From Mesorhizobium_L sp035547755 (GTDB lineage Bacteria > Pseudomonadota > Alphaproteobacteria > Rhizobiales > Rhizobiaceae), in NCBI GenBank assembly GCA_035547755.1, contig DASZUG010000082.1:75136-139135 (forward strand): a DNA stretch of 64,000 bases, read 5' to 3'. Below are positions 1 through 10,100 of the stretch, in pieces. Numbering within the stretch: the first letter of the stretch is position 1; every line of letters starts with the position of its first letter. The notes beneath the pieces were generated by a model. The model was not told where the DNA came from. It worked only from the letters and a program-made list of their open reading frames with translations, and made no database searches. The position numbers and the translations under genes are program-made.

Positions 1-1824
1 CTTGTCGGGCTGGTGAACGCACTCGACATGCCATTCTGGCTACGATCCGCAGAGGGAAAGCTGCGCTGGGTCAACAAGGCCTATATCAGGGCCGTGGACG
101 CCCCGAATGCCGAAATGGCGGTCCGCGAAGAGCGGGAATTCCTCGGAACCCAGGCGCGGGAGGCGATCGAGCGGCATCATCTCGCGCATCCGGTGTTTGC
201 ACAAACGCTCTCCACGGTCGTCGGCGGAGATCGCAGACATTTCACTGTCACGGAATTTGCCGGCGAGGCCGGGGCGGCCGGCGTAGCGATCGACAGGAGC
301 GAGATCGAAGGCCTGAAGGAGGAATTCGAACGTACCCTCAGAAGCCATTCCGACACGCTTGACCAACTGACCACCGCGGTTGCCATCTTCGATCCGAAGC
401 AGAAGTTGCGCTTTTTCAACCAGGCCTTCCAGAAACTGTGGGATCTTGATCACGCCTTCCTGGCGAGCGCCCCCGACAACGCGCTTTTCCTCGACCGGCT
501 GCGCAGCGAGGGCAAGCTCGCCGAACAACCGGAATGGCGGCGCTGGAAGGAAAATCTGCTTTCCGCTTATCGTTCGGTCGATTCCGCCGAACATTGGTGG
601 CATCTGCCGGATGGACGCACCGTCCGCGTCATCGCCACCCCCCAACCGAATGGCGGAGTCACTTGGGTCTTCGAGAACCTGACCGAACGGATGGACCTTG
701 AAAGCCGCTACACGACCGCCGTGCGCGTCCAGGGCGAAACACTCGACCATCTGGCGGAAGGCGTTGCCGTTTTTGGGCCCGACGGGCGGGTGCGCCTGTC
801 AAATCCGGCCTTTTCGCGCCTATGGGGGCTGCCGGAGAGCTTTCTTGGGCCGACCACCCATATTTCCGAAATCCGCGCCTTCTGCGACACACTTGCCGCG
901 GACAGCCCGTGGAAACAATTCGTGGCGGCCGCGACCGGTTTCGACGAAGAGCGGCTCGACCGCCACGGCCAGGCGGATTTACTGAACGGAACGGTCCTGC
1001 AATATGCGGTGGTCCATCTGCCGAACGGCCAGGTGATGATGACTTTCGTGGACGTCACGGATTCTGTCAACATCGAAAGAGCGCTGAAGGAGAAGAACGA
1101 GGCGCTCGAGCGGGCCGATCAGCTCAAGAACGATTTCGTCCAGCACGTCAATTACGAACTCCGCTCACCGCTGACCAACATCATCGGTTTCACCGAGCTG
1201 ATGACGCTCGCCGCCACCGGCCCGCTCAATGCAAAGCAGCGGGACTATATCGAGCACATCTCTTCCTCATCCTCGGTCCTGCTGACGATCGTCAACGACA
1301 TTCTCGACCTCGCGACGGTCGATGCCGGTATCATGGAACTCGATATCACCGAGGTGCCCGTCCGGCAGACCGTGGAGGCGGCGGTGGAGCTTGTCGGCGA
1401 AAGGATAAGGGAGCATTCGATCAAACTTGGGCTCGACCTCTCCTCCTCGCCAAAAACCTTCCGCGCCGACGGCAACAGGGTACGCCAGATCCTGTTCAAC
1501 TTGCTTGCGAACGCCGCCAACTACGCGCCCGAGCACAGCACCATCACGCTTGTTAGCCGGCTGCAGGGCGATACGGTCGAATTTTCCGTCCATGACGACG
1601 GCCCGGGCATGCCGCCGGAAATCGTCGATACGGTGTTTAGGCGGTTCGAGCCGCGGAGTAATGGCGGGCGCCGGCGCGGCGCAGGGCTGGGACTTTCGAT
1701 CGTCAAAGGGTTTGTCGAACTCCATCACGGCAGCGTGGAAATCGATTCCGGCAAGGGAAAAGGCACCACCGTAACTTGCCGCTTCCCGCTGTCGCCGGAA
1801 AGCTATAGGACAGCGGCGGAGTAA
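1..1824 (+). CDS. divL: DivL-like PAS sensor kinase with Tyr at the phospho-acceptor site (5' truncated)
   Basis: The reading frame is open to the first base of the window, so the N-terminus lies outside; counting from the GTG at base 13 there are 603 residues. Three PAS-like segments occupy roughly residues 1-60, 115-225 and 240-350. They are followed by a dimerisation helix and a HATPase domain with an N-box (NLLANAANYAPE), DDGPGMP and GAGLGLSI. The position that is normally the phosphorylated His (SHELRTPL) is NYELRSPL, with Tyr encoded at 1153-1155. A Tyr at this site is the hallmark of Caulobacter DivL, which acts on the CckA-CtrA cell-cycle pathway. The tsaE gene directly downstream fits my memory of rhizobial divL loci. 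That it is DivL is inferred from the Tyr and the context; the domain class is secure. Confidence 0.78.
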   Translation, partial: LVGLVNALDMPFWLRSAEGKLRWVNKAYIRAVDAPNAEMAVREEREFLGTQAREAIERHHLAHPVFAQTLSTVVGGDRRHFTVTEFAGEAGAAGVAIDRSEIEGLKEEFERTLRSHSDTLDQLTTAVAIFDPKQKLRFFNQAFQKLWDLDHAFLASAPDNALFLDRLRSEGKLAEQPEWRRWKENLLSAYRSVDSAEHWWHLPDGRTVRVIATPQPNGGVTWVFENLTERMDLESRYTTAVRVQGETLDHLAEGVAVFGPDGRVRLSNPAFSRLWGLPESFLGPTTHISEIRAFCDTLAADSPWKQFVAAATGFDEERLDRHGQADLLNGTVLQYAVVHLPNGQVMMTFVDVTDSVNIERALKEKNEALERADQLKNDFVQHVNYELRSPLTNIIGFTELMTLAATGPLNAKQRDYIEHISSSSSVLLTIVNDILDLATVDAGIMELDITEVPVRQTVEAAVELVGERIREHSIKLGLDLSSSPKTFRADGNRVRQILFNLLANAANYAPEHSTITLVSRLQGDTVEFSVHDDGPGMPPEIVDTVFRRFEPRSNGGRRRGAGLGLSIVKGFVELHHGSVEIDSGKGKGTTVTCRFPLSPESYRTAAE

Positions 1825-1833
1825 GAACCGCCC

Positions 1834-3342
1834 ATGGCCCAGAACGAATTGCGGCTCGATTTACCGGATGAAGCGGCCACGAACCGGCTCGGCGAGGATC
1901 TCGCGGCCGTTCTCGCGAAAGGCGACGCGATTGCCCTCGAGGGAGATCTCGGCGTCGGCAAAACGACACTGGCGCGCGCCCTGATCCGCGCATTGGCCGG
2001 CGATCCGGATCTTGAGGTTCCAAGCCCGACCTTCACCTTGGTGCAGAGCTATGAGGGAAGGCTCCCCGTCCTGCATCTCGATCTCTATCGTCTGGGAAGT
2101 CCGGACGAACTGGAGGAACTCGGCCTCGACGAAGGGCTGGAGAACGGCGCCGTCCTGATCGAATGGCCGGAGCGCGCCGCCGGATTGCTTCCGGCACAGG
2201 CAATCACGGTCGAAATCGAGACGGCGGGCTCCGGGCGGAGAGTCCGCATAGAGGGAAATGATGAGGTGCTGTCCCGTATCCGCCGGACGCTCGACATCCG
2301 CCATTTTCTCGAGCGGTCAGGGTTGAAGGATGCGCATCGACGCTATCTGCTGGGCGACGCATCGGTCCGCGCCTACGAAACAGTCACCGCCGGAGATCAG
2401 CCGCCCCTCATCCTGATGAACGCGCCGCGCCGCTCGCTCGGGCCGGTGATCCGCGATGGCAAGACCTATGCCGAAATCGCCCATCTCGCGCATACGGTTG
2501 TTCCCTTTGTCGCGATGGATCGCGCCCTTAGGGAACGAGGTTTCGCAGCGCCGGAAATTCACGCGCAGGATCTCGGAAAAGGCCTGCTTCTGCTCGAAAA
2601 TCTCGGCAATGTCGGCATTGTTCGCCCGGATGGAAGCCCGATCAGGGAACGTTATCTGGCTTCGGCCGAGCTTCTGGCCGCCATTCATGCCAGTGATTGG
2701 CCAGCAGAACTGCCCGCCGCGGACGATCTAAAGCATCGCCTGCCGTCCTATGACCGTGAAGCGATGCTGATTGAAGTGGAGCTTTTCCTCGACTGGTTCA
2801 TGCCCTTCGCTTCCGGGCGAAACGCCAGCGATGCGGAACGCATCGAGTTTCATGCCATATGGAATGATCTGATCGCGAGACTCGGCAAAGGCGAATCCGG
2901 CATCGTGCTGCGCGACTTTCATTCTCCCAACATCATCTGGCGCGCCAATCGGCAGGGCCGCGACAGGCTCGGCATCATCGATTTCCAGGACGCGCTCCTC
3001 GGTCCCTCCCCCTATGATGTGGCCTCTCTCGCCTTCGACGCCAGGATCGACATCCCCTCCGATCTCTCGCGCGAGATCAGGGAAGCCTATCGGCAGGCCC
3101 GGGGCATCTTTTCCCCCTCCGAACGAGAGCTTTTCGAGGAAGCCTTTACGATCACGGCCGCACAGCGCAACACTAAAATTCTCGGCCTCTTCGTCCGGCT
3201 CGACCGGCGCGACGGCAAGCCGCATTACCTCCGTCACCTCCCCCGCATCCGCGACTATGTGATGCGCGCGCTCGACCATCCCGTCATGGAACGACTACGG
3301 GATTTCTATCTCAGGGCAAAACTCGCCGAGGTGCCGCTTTGA
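1834..3342 (+). CDS. tsaE: TsaE fused to an AmgK-like sugar kinase
   Basis: This is a 502-residue two-domain protein. Residues 1-150 are TsaE, the ATPase needed for tRNA t6A37 synthesis, with a Walker A at 37-45 (GDLGVGKTT), SPTFTL at 64-69 and HLDLYRL at 81-87. Residues about 155-490 form an aminoglycoside phosphotransferase fold with catalytic LRDFHSPN (D361, N366) and metal-binding IIDFQDA (D383). The C-terminal domain resembles AmgK, the anomeric MurNAc/GlcNAc kinase of cell-wall recycling. The next gene is a MurU-like nucleotidyltransferase, which supports that reading. TsaE alone is usually about 150 residues. The gene starts 10 bp after divL, and its stop overlaps the next start. The substrate of the kinase half is inferred, not shown. 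Confidence 0.88.
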   Translation: MAQNELRLDLPDEAATNRLGEDLAAVLAKGDAIALEGDLGVGKTTLARALIRALAGDPDLEVPSPTFTLVQSYEGRLPVLHLDLYRLGSPDELEELGLDEGLENGAVLIEWPERAAGLLPAQAITVEIETAGSGRRVRIEGNDEVLSRIRRTLDIRHFLERSGLKDAHRRYLLGDASVRAYETVTAGDQPPLILMNAPRRSLGPVIRDGKTYAEIAHLAHTVVPFVAMDRALRERGFAAPEIHAQDLGKGLLLLENLGNVGIVRPDGSPIRERYLASAELLAAIHASDWPAELPAADDLKHRLPSYDREAMLIEVELFLDWFMPFASGRNASDAERIEFHAIWNDLIARLGKGESGIVLRDFHSPNIIWRANRQGRDRLGIIDFQDALLGPSPYDVASLAFDARIDIPSDLSREIREAYRQARGIFSPSERELFEEAFTITAAQRNTKILGLFVRLDRRDGKPHYLRHLPRIRDYVMRALDHPVMERLRDFYLRAKLAEVPL

Positions 3343-4067
3343 CGGCCTCCTTTTCTCCGAAAAAGGCGATTGTCCTGGCGGCCGGACTCGGGCTGCGCAT
3401 GCGTCCGATCACGGAAAAGATGCCGAAGCCGCTGATAAAGATAGCCGGCAAACCACTTCTCGATTGGGGACTCGATGCGCTGGCGCGAGCCGGCGTCGAT
3501 GAGGCCGTCGTCAACGTTCATCACCTACCGGACCAGATCAGGTCACATATCTCCGGCCGCGCCGCGCCGCGCATCGTCATTTCCGATGAGACGGAACAAC
3601 TGCTCGATTCCGCCGGCGGCATCATCAAGGCCCTCCCGACGCTCGGCGCTTCCCCCTTTTTCCTCGTCAATGCCGACACGTTCTGGATCGACGGGCCGGA
3701 TCCGGACCTCTCGCGGCTCGCCCTTGCCTGGGACGCCGGGAAGATGGATATGTTGCTCATGCTGGCCGATCCCAATTCCGCCGTCGGGCATACCGGCAAA
3801 ACCGACTTCCTCCTCGCCGACGACGGCACGCTTTCCCGTTCCGGCGGCGACGAGAACGGCCTGATCTATGCCGGCGCGGCCATTATCGATGCGGCGATTT
3901 TCGCGGGCGCGAATGTGATACCGCAATCGTTGAACAGATATTTTGACATCGCGATCGGCAAGAGCAGACTGCACGGCATGAAGATGAAGGGACAATGGAT
4001 CACGGTCGGCACGCCTGATGCCATCCCGGCCGCCGAGGAGGCGGTCGCGAAAGCGTCGAGGCAATGA
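3339..4067 (+). CDS. murU: MurU-like sugar-1-phosphate nucleotidyltransferase
   Basis: The 242-residue protein has the nucleotidyltransferase signature LAAGLGLRMRPIT at 13-25, the PKPLIKIAGKPL motif after it, and the metal-site segment VNADTFW. In Pseudomonas putida MurU makes UDP-MurNAc from MurNAc-1-phosphate supplied by AmgK. Here the AmgK-like domain is encoded immediately upstream with a TTGA overlap, so the same two-step recycling route is likely. The start is TTG because no nearby ATG or GTG precedes the nucleotide-binding loop. The stop overlaps the addB start as ATGA, so the genes are translationally coupled. The general family (NTP_transferase) is certain. MurU rather than a mannose-1-phosphate guanylyltransferase is inferred from context. 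Confidence 0.82.
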   Translation: MTASFSPKKAIVLAAGLGLRMRPITEKMPKPLIKIAGKPLLDWGLDALARAGVDEAVVNVHHLPDQIRSHISGRAAPRIVISDETEQLLDSAGGIIKALPTLGASPFFLVNADTFWIDGPDPDLSRLALAWDAGKMDMLLMLADPNSAVGHTGKTDFLLADDGTLSRSGGDENGLIYAGAAIIDAAIFAGANVIPQSLNRYFDIAIGKSRLHGMKMKGQWITVGTPDAIPAAEEAVAKASRQ

Positions 4068-7000
4068 ACCTCCGCGACACACCGCATATCTTCTCCATCC
4101 CGCCGGGCGTGCCGTTCCTGCCCTGCCTCGCCGACGCTCTTCTCTCGGGCGATCTCATTCCCGGCTTCGAGGTCGGCCGCGACCCGTTGGCGCTCGCCTC
4201 GGCGACAATCTATCTGCCGACGCGGCGCGCCGTGAGGGAATTGCGCAGTACGCTTGTCGACCGCATCGGCAAGGCATCAGCCATCCTGCCTTCCATCCGG
4301 GCGCTCGGCGAATTCGCCGAAGAGGAGTTATTGTTCGAATCCGGCGACGCGGAGGTGCTTGAGACGCCGCCGCCAATCGGCGCTCTCGATCGCCTCCTCC
4401 TGCTTGCGCCTCTCGTCCAGGCATGGAAAAGCCGACTGCCGGCCCATTTCGCCGCGCTTTACGACGAAAAGATCGTGGTTCCGACCTCCACCGCCGACGC
4501 AATCTGGTTCGCGCGCGATCTCGCGGCCCTGATCGACGAGATGGAGACGGAGGGAGCGGACTGGAAGAGGCTGGCCGGCCTGGTGGAGGGCGATCTCGCT
4601 GCGTGGTGGCAGGTGACGCTCGAATTCCTGCAGATCGTTTCGGTGCACTGGCCGGAACGACTGCGTGAACTGGACAGGAGCAATCCCGCCCAATATCGCA
4701 ACGCGCTCCTCAAAGCCGAGGCGGCCCGCCTCTCGCGCAACCCGCCCGACGGCCCCGTGATCGCCGCGGGGTCCACGGGTTCGATCCCGGCCACCGCCGC
4801 TCTCCTTTCCGCGATCGCGCGCCTGCCGAGGGGAGCCGTCGTCCTGCCCGGCCTCGACACGATTCTGGACGAAATTTCATGGGCGGCGCTCGGCGATTCC
4901 TCCGCGCCAGCGATTTGCGGCCATCCGCAATATGGTCTGAAGAAGCTGCTCGACGCTATGAAAGTCACCCGCGATGACGTAATCGAGTTGAGTCAGGCGC
5001 AGGATGATCTCGCTGACCGGCGCCGGCTTGTGAGTGACGCTCTGCGCCCTGCCGAGACGACCGACCAGTGGGCAAGCGAAACAGCGGATGCTGCTATTCC
5101 CGAAATACGGAAAGCGCTATCCCGCGTCACTCTGATGGAGGCCACGAACGAACGAGACGAAGCGCTGGCAATCGCCGTCGCGCTTAAGCATGCGGTCGAC
5201 CAGGGATCCGGAACAGCGGCCCTCGTTACGCCGGACCGTGAACTCGCGCGGCGTGTTTCCGCGGAATTGCAGCGCTTTCAGGTGAAGGCGGACGATTCAG
5301 GCGGCACGCCGCTTTCGCAAACGCCGGCGACAATCCTGCTCCGGCTTCTCGTGGAGTGCGTCTTCCACCCCGGAGATCCGGTGGCGCTGCTTTCCCTCCT
5401 CAAACATCCCTTTCTGACGCTCGGCATGGAGAGAAGCAGAGTTCGTTCCGCTGCCGAGACGATTGACCTGGTAGCATTGCGCGGCGGCGCCGGACGGCCT
5501 GACATCGCAACCCTCGCCGAGGAATTTCCGACGCGCCTTTCCGGCCTTGAAGACAGCAACCACCCGCCCTTCTGGAAGTCACGCTTGACCGATCAAAGGA
5601 TAGCGGAGGCACAGGATGTTCTCTCCGCTCTCTCGGAAGCCGTCTCGCCATTGCTCGCGTGGCGGATTAGGAAAATGGCGCTGCTGGGCGAAGTAGCGCG
5701 CGCCAGCGTCCAGAGCTTGGAAAATCTCGCTCGTTCCGGTGACGAAACACTGGAAGCGCTTTATCGCGGCGATAGCGGCGAGAAGCTGGCGGCCTTCCTC
5801 TCGGCTCTCGTCGGCTCCGCCACGATGCTTGAATTCAGCGCTGCCGATTGGCCAGACATGCTGGCGGCGCTGATCGCGACCGAAACGGTAAAGCCAGCAC
5901 CCGGATCGGACGACCGGATCGCCATCTGGGGCGCATTGGAGGCGCGGCTGCAATCGGTCGATACGTTGGTCATTGGCGGGCTGAACGAGGGCGGTTGGCC
6001 GCGGCAGCCCGAGGCCGACCGTTTCATGTCGCGTTTCATGAAGACTGGCATCGATCTCGAGCCACCGGAACGGCGGATCGGCCTTGCCGCTCATGATTTC
6101 ATGATGGCGATGGGAAACGGAACCGTGATCCTGACGCGCTCGGGGCGTTCGGGAGATGCACCGGCAACGCCATCACGCTGGCTGCAACGGCTCATCACCT
6201 GCGCCGGCCCTGAAGTCGCAGAAGCCATGCGGAGCCGCGGCGCAACACTCCTCGGCTGGGCGCACGCCCTCGATGAGGGCGAAGACGTTCCCTTCGCGAC
6301 ACGGCCGCAGCCCAAACCGCCGCTCGATGCCCGGCCCAAAAAGCTGTCGATCACGGAAATCGAAACGCTGCGCCGCGATCCCTATGCGGTTTACGCCAGG
6401 CGCGTGCTCGGGCTCACGCCTCTCGATCCGCTGCTGCGCGATCCCGGCGCCATGGAGCGCGGCACGCTGTTTCATGATGCGCTCGAACGTTTCACAAAGG
6501 CGATCGACCCGATGCGGCCGGACGCCTTCGCGGAATTATTGGCAATCGGAAAAAGGCTTTTCGAGGAGGCCGCGCTGCCGCCCGATGTCGCCGCCGTCTG
6601 GTGGCCGCGTTTCGAGCGGATGGCCCATCATCTGGTCGAATGGGAACAAGGGGAAGCGGCGTCGGTCGAAAGCAGGCACGCCGAAATCAGCGCGTCCGCC
6701 ATCGCGACCGACCGTTCGGCGACGTTGGTATCGGGGCGGGCCGACCGCATCGATTTCCTGAGGGACGGCGCCGCCGTCGTTTACGACTATAAGACAGGTT
6801 CCTCGCCTTCCAAGGGGCAGGCCCATACGCTTCTTTCACCGCAGTTGGCGCTCGAAGGAGCGCTTCTGAGGCGCGGCGCTTTCGGTGGTCTCGGCGCTCG
6901 AAGTGTGTCCGATCTCGTCTTCATCCGGCTGAAGGGGAACGGAGAAGTCGTTCCCGAATCCATCCTACAGCACGATAGAAAGACCAGGACCGCCGAGGAA

Positions 7001-7180
7001 CTCGCCGATGAAGCGTGGCAGCGTCTCGGCGATCTGCTCGCCTATTATGACAATCCGGCAAATGGCTATCTCTCCCGCGCCATCCCATTCCGCGAAGGCG
7101 ATGTCTCCGGCGACTACGATCATCTGGCGCGCGTGCTGGAATGGTCGGCCGGCTCCGATGACGACGGAGCGGACGGGTGA
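4064..7180 (+). CDS. addB: Double-strand break repair protein AddB
   Basis: A 1038-residue protein matching the alphaproteobacterial AddB in length and architecture. It is an inactivated UvrD-like helicase core with a C-terminal PD-(D/E)XK (RecB-type) nuclease domain, whose catalytic segment reads VVYDYKTGSS near residues 903-912. AddB pairs with AddA to resect double-strand ends and load RecA, the functional equivalent of RecBCD. The addA gene follows directly with a GTGA stop/start overlap, so the two subunits should be made in equal amounts. The start is the ATG overlapping the preceding stop. Confidence 0.93.
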   Translation: MNLRDTPHIFSIPPGVPFLPCLADALLSGDLIPGFEVGRDPLALASATIYLPTRRAVRELRSTLVDRIGKASAILPSIRALGEFAEEELLFESGDAEVLETPPPIGALDRLLLLAPLVQAWKSRLPAHFAALYDEKIVVPTSTADAIWFARDLAALIDEMETEGADWKRLAGLVEGDLAAWWQVTLEFLQIVSVHWPERLRELDRSNPAQYRNALLKAEAARLSRNPPDGPVIAAGSTGSIPATAALLSAIARLPRGAVVLPGLDTILDEISWAALGDSSAPAICGHPQYGLKKLLDAMKVTRDDVIELSQAQDDLADRRRLVSDALRPAETTDQWASETADAAIPEIRKALSRVTLMEATNERDEALAIAVALKHAVDQGSGTAALVTPDRELARRVSAELQRFQVKADDSGGTPLSQTPATILLRLLVECVFHPGDPVALLSLLKHPFLTLGMERSRVRSAAETIDLVALRGGAGRPDIATLAEEFPTRLSGLEDSNHPPFWKSRLTDQRIAEAQDVLSALSEAVSPLLAWRIRKMALLGEVARASVQSLENLARSGDETLEALYRGDSGEKLAAFLSALVGSATMLEFSAADWPDMLAALIATETVKPAPGSDDRIAIWGALEARLQSVDTLVIGGLNEGGWPRQPEADRFMSRFMKTGIDLEPPERRIGLAAHDFMMAMGNGTVILTRSGRSGDAPATPSRWLQRLITCAGPEVAEAMRSRGATLLGWAHALDEGEDVPFATRPQPKPPLDARPKKLSITEIETLRRDPYAVYARRVLGLTPLDPLLRDPGAMERGTLFHDALERFTKAIDPMRPDAFAELLAIGKRLFEEAALPPDVAAVWWPRFERMAHHLVEWEQGEAASVESRHAEISASAIATDRSATLVSGRADRIDFLRDGAAVVYDYKTGSSPSKGQAHTLLSPQLALEGALLRRGAFGGLGARSVSDLVFIRLKGNGEVVPESILQHDRKTRTAEELADEAWQRLGDLLAYYDNPANGYLSRAIPFREGDVSGDYDHLARVLEWSAGSDDDGADG

Positions 7181-10100
7181 AGGCCCGCTTCATCATCCCC
7201 GACGAGACGCGGCGCGAGCAATCGCGGGCCTCGGACCCGGAAACATCCGCCTGGGTGTCCGCCAATGCCGGTTCGGGCAAGACGCATGTGCTGGCGCAAA
7301 GGGTGATCCGGCTGCTTCTCGATGGCGTCGATCCATCCAAAATCCTCTGCCTGACCTATACCCGCGCCGCCGCCTCCAACATGGCGAACCGCATTTTTGA
7401 GACATTGGCCAAGTGGACGCGGCTGGATGATGAGGGCCTTGCCGAGGCGATCGCGGAGACGGACGGCAAACTCCCTTCCGCAACCGTCCTGAAGAACGCC
7501 AGACGGCTTTTCGCGCGGGCGTTGGAAACGCCGGGCGGGCTGAAGATCCAGACGATCCATGCTTTTTGCGAAGCGGTGCTGCATCAGTTTCCGCTGGAAG
7601 CGAATATCGCAGGCCACTTCGAACTGCTTGAGGGCTCGACGGAAGCCGCCCTGGTGGCGGAGGCCCGTCGCGACCTGATTACCGGAGCGGCAGCCGGCGA
7701 GAATGTCGCGCTCGCCGACGCCTTCGCCCATGTGCTTTCCATCGGCAACGAATTCGGGCTCGACGGATTGCTCGAAGAGATTGTCCGCAACCGGGATGGC
7801 CTCAGGCACTTCATCGGCGAAATATCGGACGGTTCGCCCCGTTTTACCGAACTGTTCGAGGAATTCGGATTCCTGGAAACAGATAACGAGGCGGGCATCG
7901 CCTCGAGCGCCTGGCCTTTGCCTGGTTTCGACCCCGGCGAACTCCGCGCGTTGCTTCGGGTCGCCGAAGAAGAGGATGCCAAATCCGTTCTCAAGAACAT
8001 TTCACCGGGCGTGGCAAGAGCCCTCTCGGAGAGCGATCCGATCCTGCGGCTGGAGCATCTCTGCGAGGGTTTCCTGAAGGCGACCGGGGATCCCTACGAG
8101 GCCGGCAAGGCTTTCAAGAAAGCAATGTATGACAGATTGCCCGACCTCGCCGAACGTTATCAAGCAGCGGCGAAAGCCCTGCTGGAAGCGGCCGACAGGC
8201 TGGCGCTCTTTCGTTCGCTTCTCGCGACGCGGGCCGCGCTGGTCATCGCGGACTGGCTGATTGTCCGCTATGAGCAATTGAAGGCGGCGCGCGGTTTTCT
8301 CGATTTCAATGACCTGATCGAGCGGACGATCCGACTGCTATCCCGCTCCGACGCCGGCGCATGGGTGCAATACAAGCTCGACCGCGGCATCGACCATATA
8401 TTGATCGACGAAGCGCAGGACACCAGTCCCGTCCAGTGGCAGGTGGTGAAAAAGCTGGCCGAAGAATTCTTTGCCGGCTTCAGCGCTCGCGAGCGTGCGA
8501 GGCGGACGATCTTCGCGGTGGGCGACGAGAAACAGTCGATCTATTCCTTCCAGGGTGCGAGACCCGAAGAATTCGACATGAACGGCCACGAATTCTCCGC
8601 CCGCGTCATCGCCGCCGAGCGGCGCTTCGAGCGGGTCAGGCTGCAACGTTCCTTTCGCTCGACGGGAGACATCTTGTCCGCGGTTGATCTTGTTTTCACA
8701 CGCGAAGCCGTACGCGAAGGACTGACGCGCGATCCCGAAATGATTGAACATAAGCCGATTCGGGAAGGCGCGCCGGGCTATGTCGAGGTCTGGCCGACAA
8801 TCGGCGAGACCGCGATCGAGCAGCCCGAGGACTGGCGCGTCGCCATTGATCACGCCTCCCAGCCGGCCGTTCGCGTGGCTGAAGCCATAGCCGAGACGAT
8901 CGAGAATTGGATCAAGTCCGGCGACACCATAGAGGGCACGGGCAAGAAGCTGACGGCCGGCGATGTGATGGTGCTGGTGCGCAAGCGGGGCAGCTTCGTC
9001 CATGCCATCTCGCGTAGCCTGAAAAATCGTCATATCCCGGTGGCCGGCGCCGACCGGCTCAGATTGCAGGACCATATCGCCGTCCGGGATTTGATGGCGC
9101 TCGGCCGTTTCGTCCTGCAGCCTGAGGACGATCTTTCGCTCGCGGCGCTCCTGAAAAGTCCGATCTTCGGCCTTTCGGAAGAAGCCCTTTTCACCCTCGC
9201 GTCAAGCCGTGAGAAAAGAATTTCCCTCTTCGAGAGGTTGAAGGAACGCGCCAGGAAGGACGAAATCCTTAGCCGGATTCTCACGCAATTGCTCAACTGG
9301 CGCGCGGAAGCCGATTTCAAGCCCGTCTTCGAATTCTATGCGACAATCCTTGCGAGAGACGGAGTCCGGCGCAAAATAATTTCCAGGCTCGGGCATGAGG
9401 CTGGCGAAATCCTCGACGAGTTCCTGGGCTTTTGCCTCGATGGGGAGAAGAGCGGCCTGCCTGGTCTTGAAGCCTTCCTTGCGACACTGGAGATGGCAGG
9501 CCCCGAGATCAAGCGCGAAATGGATCAGATGCGCGACGAGGTCCGGATCATGACGGTCCACGCGGCCAAGGGGCTCGAAGCGCCTGTCGTGTTTCTCGTC
9601 GATGGCGGCAATGCGCCCTTCAGCAGGTCGCATCTCCCCCGCCTCATTCCCTTTGCCCCCCCTCGGGGGGGCTGGCACGGCAATGGCTATATCTGGCGCG
9701 CCGGCTCCGGGACCTCCAGCACTTTCCTCAAGCGGTTGGAGGCGGAGGCGGCCAGGAAGGCGGAGGAAGAATACCGCCGGCTGCTCTATGTCGGCATGAC
9801 GCGCGCGGAAGACCGCCTCATCGTCTGCGGCTATTACGGGAAAAAAGCGCCTGGCGACATGACCTGGCACAGGATCGTGCGGGACGCGCTCTCCGGCGCC
9901 GGCTGCGGTAAACGCCCGTCGCCGTTCGAGGAGGGCGAAGAACCGATCTATCGCTATTGCGTGACGGCCGGCTCCATCATTCCTGTCGCGGAGCCAGGAG
10001 GAAAAGTCGCGACAGCCGACACGCCGGTAATGCCTGAAAAGCTGCTGACGCCTCTGCCCGCCATCCAGCGATTGCCACGGCCGCTGGCGCCATCCGGCGC

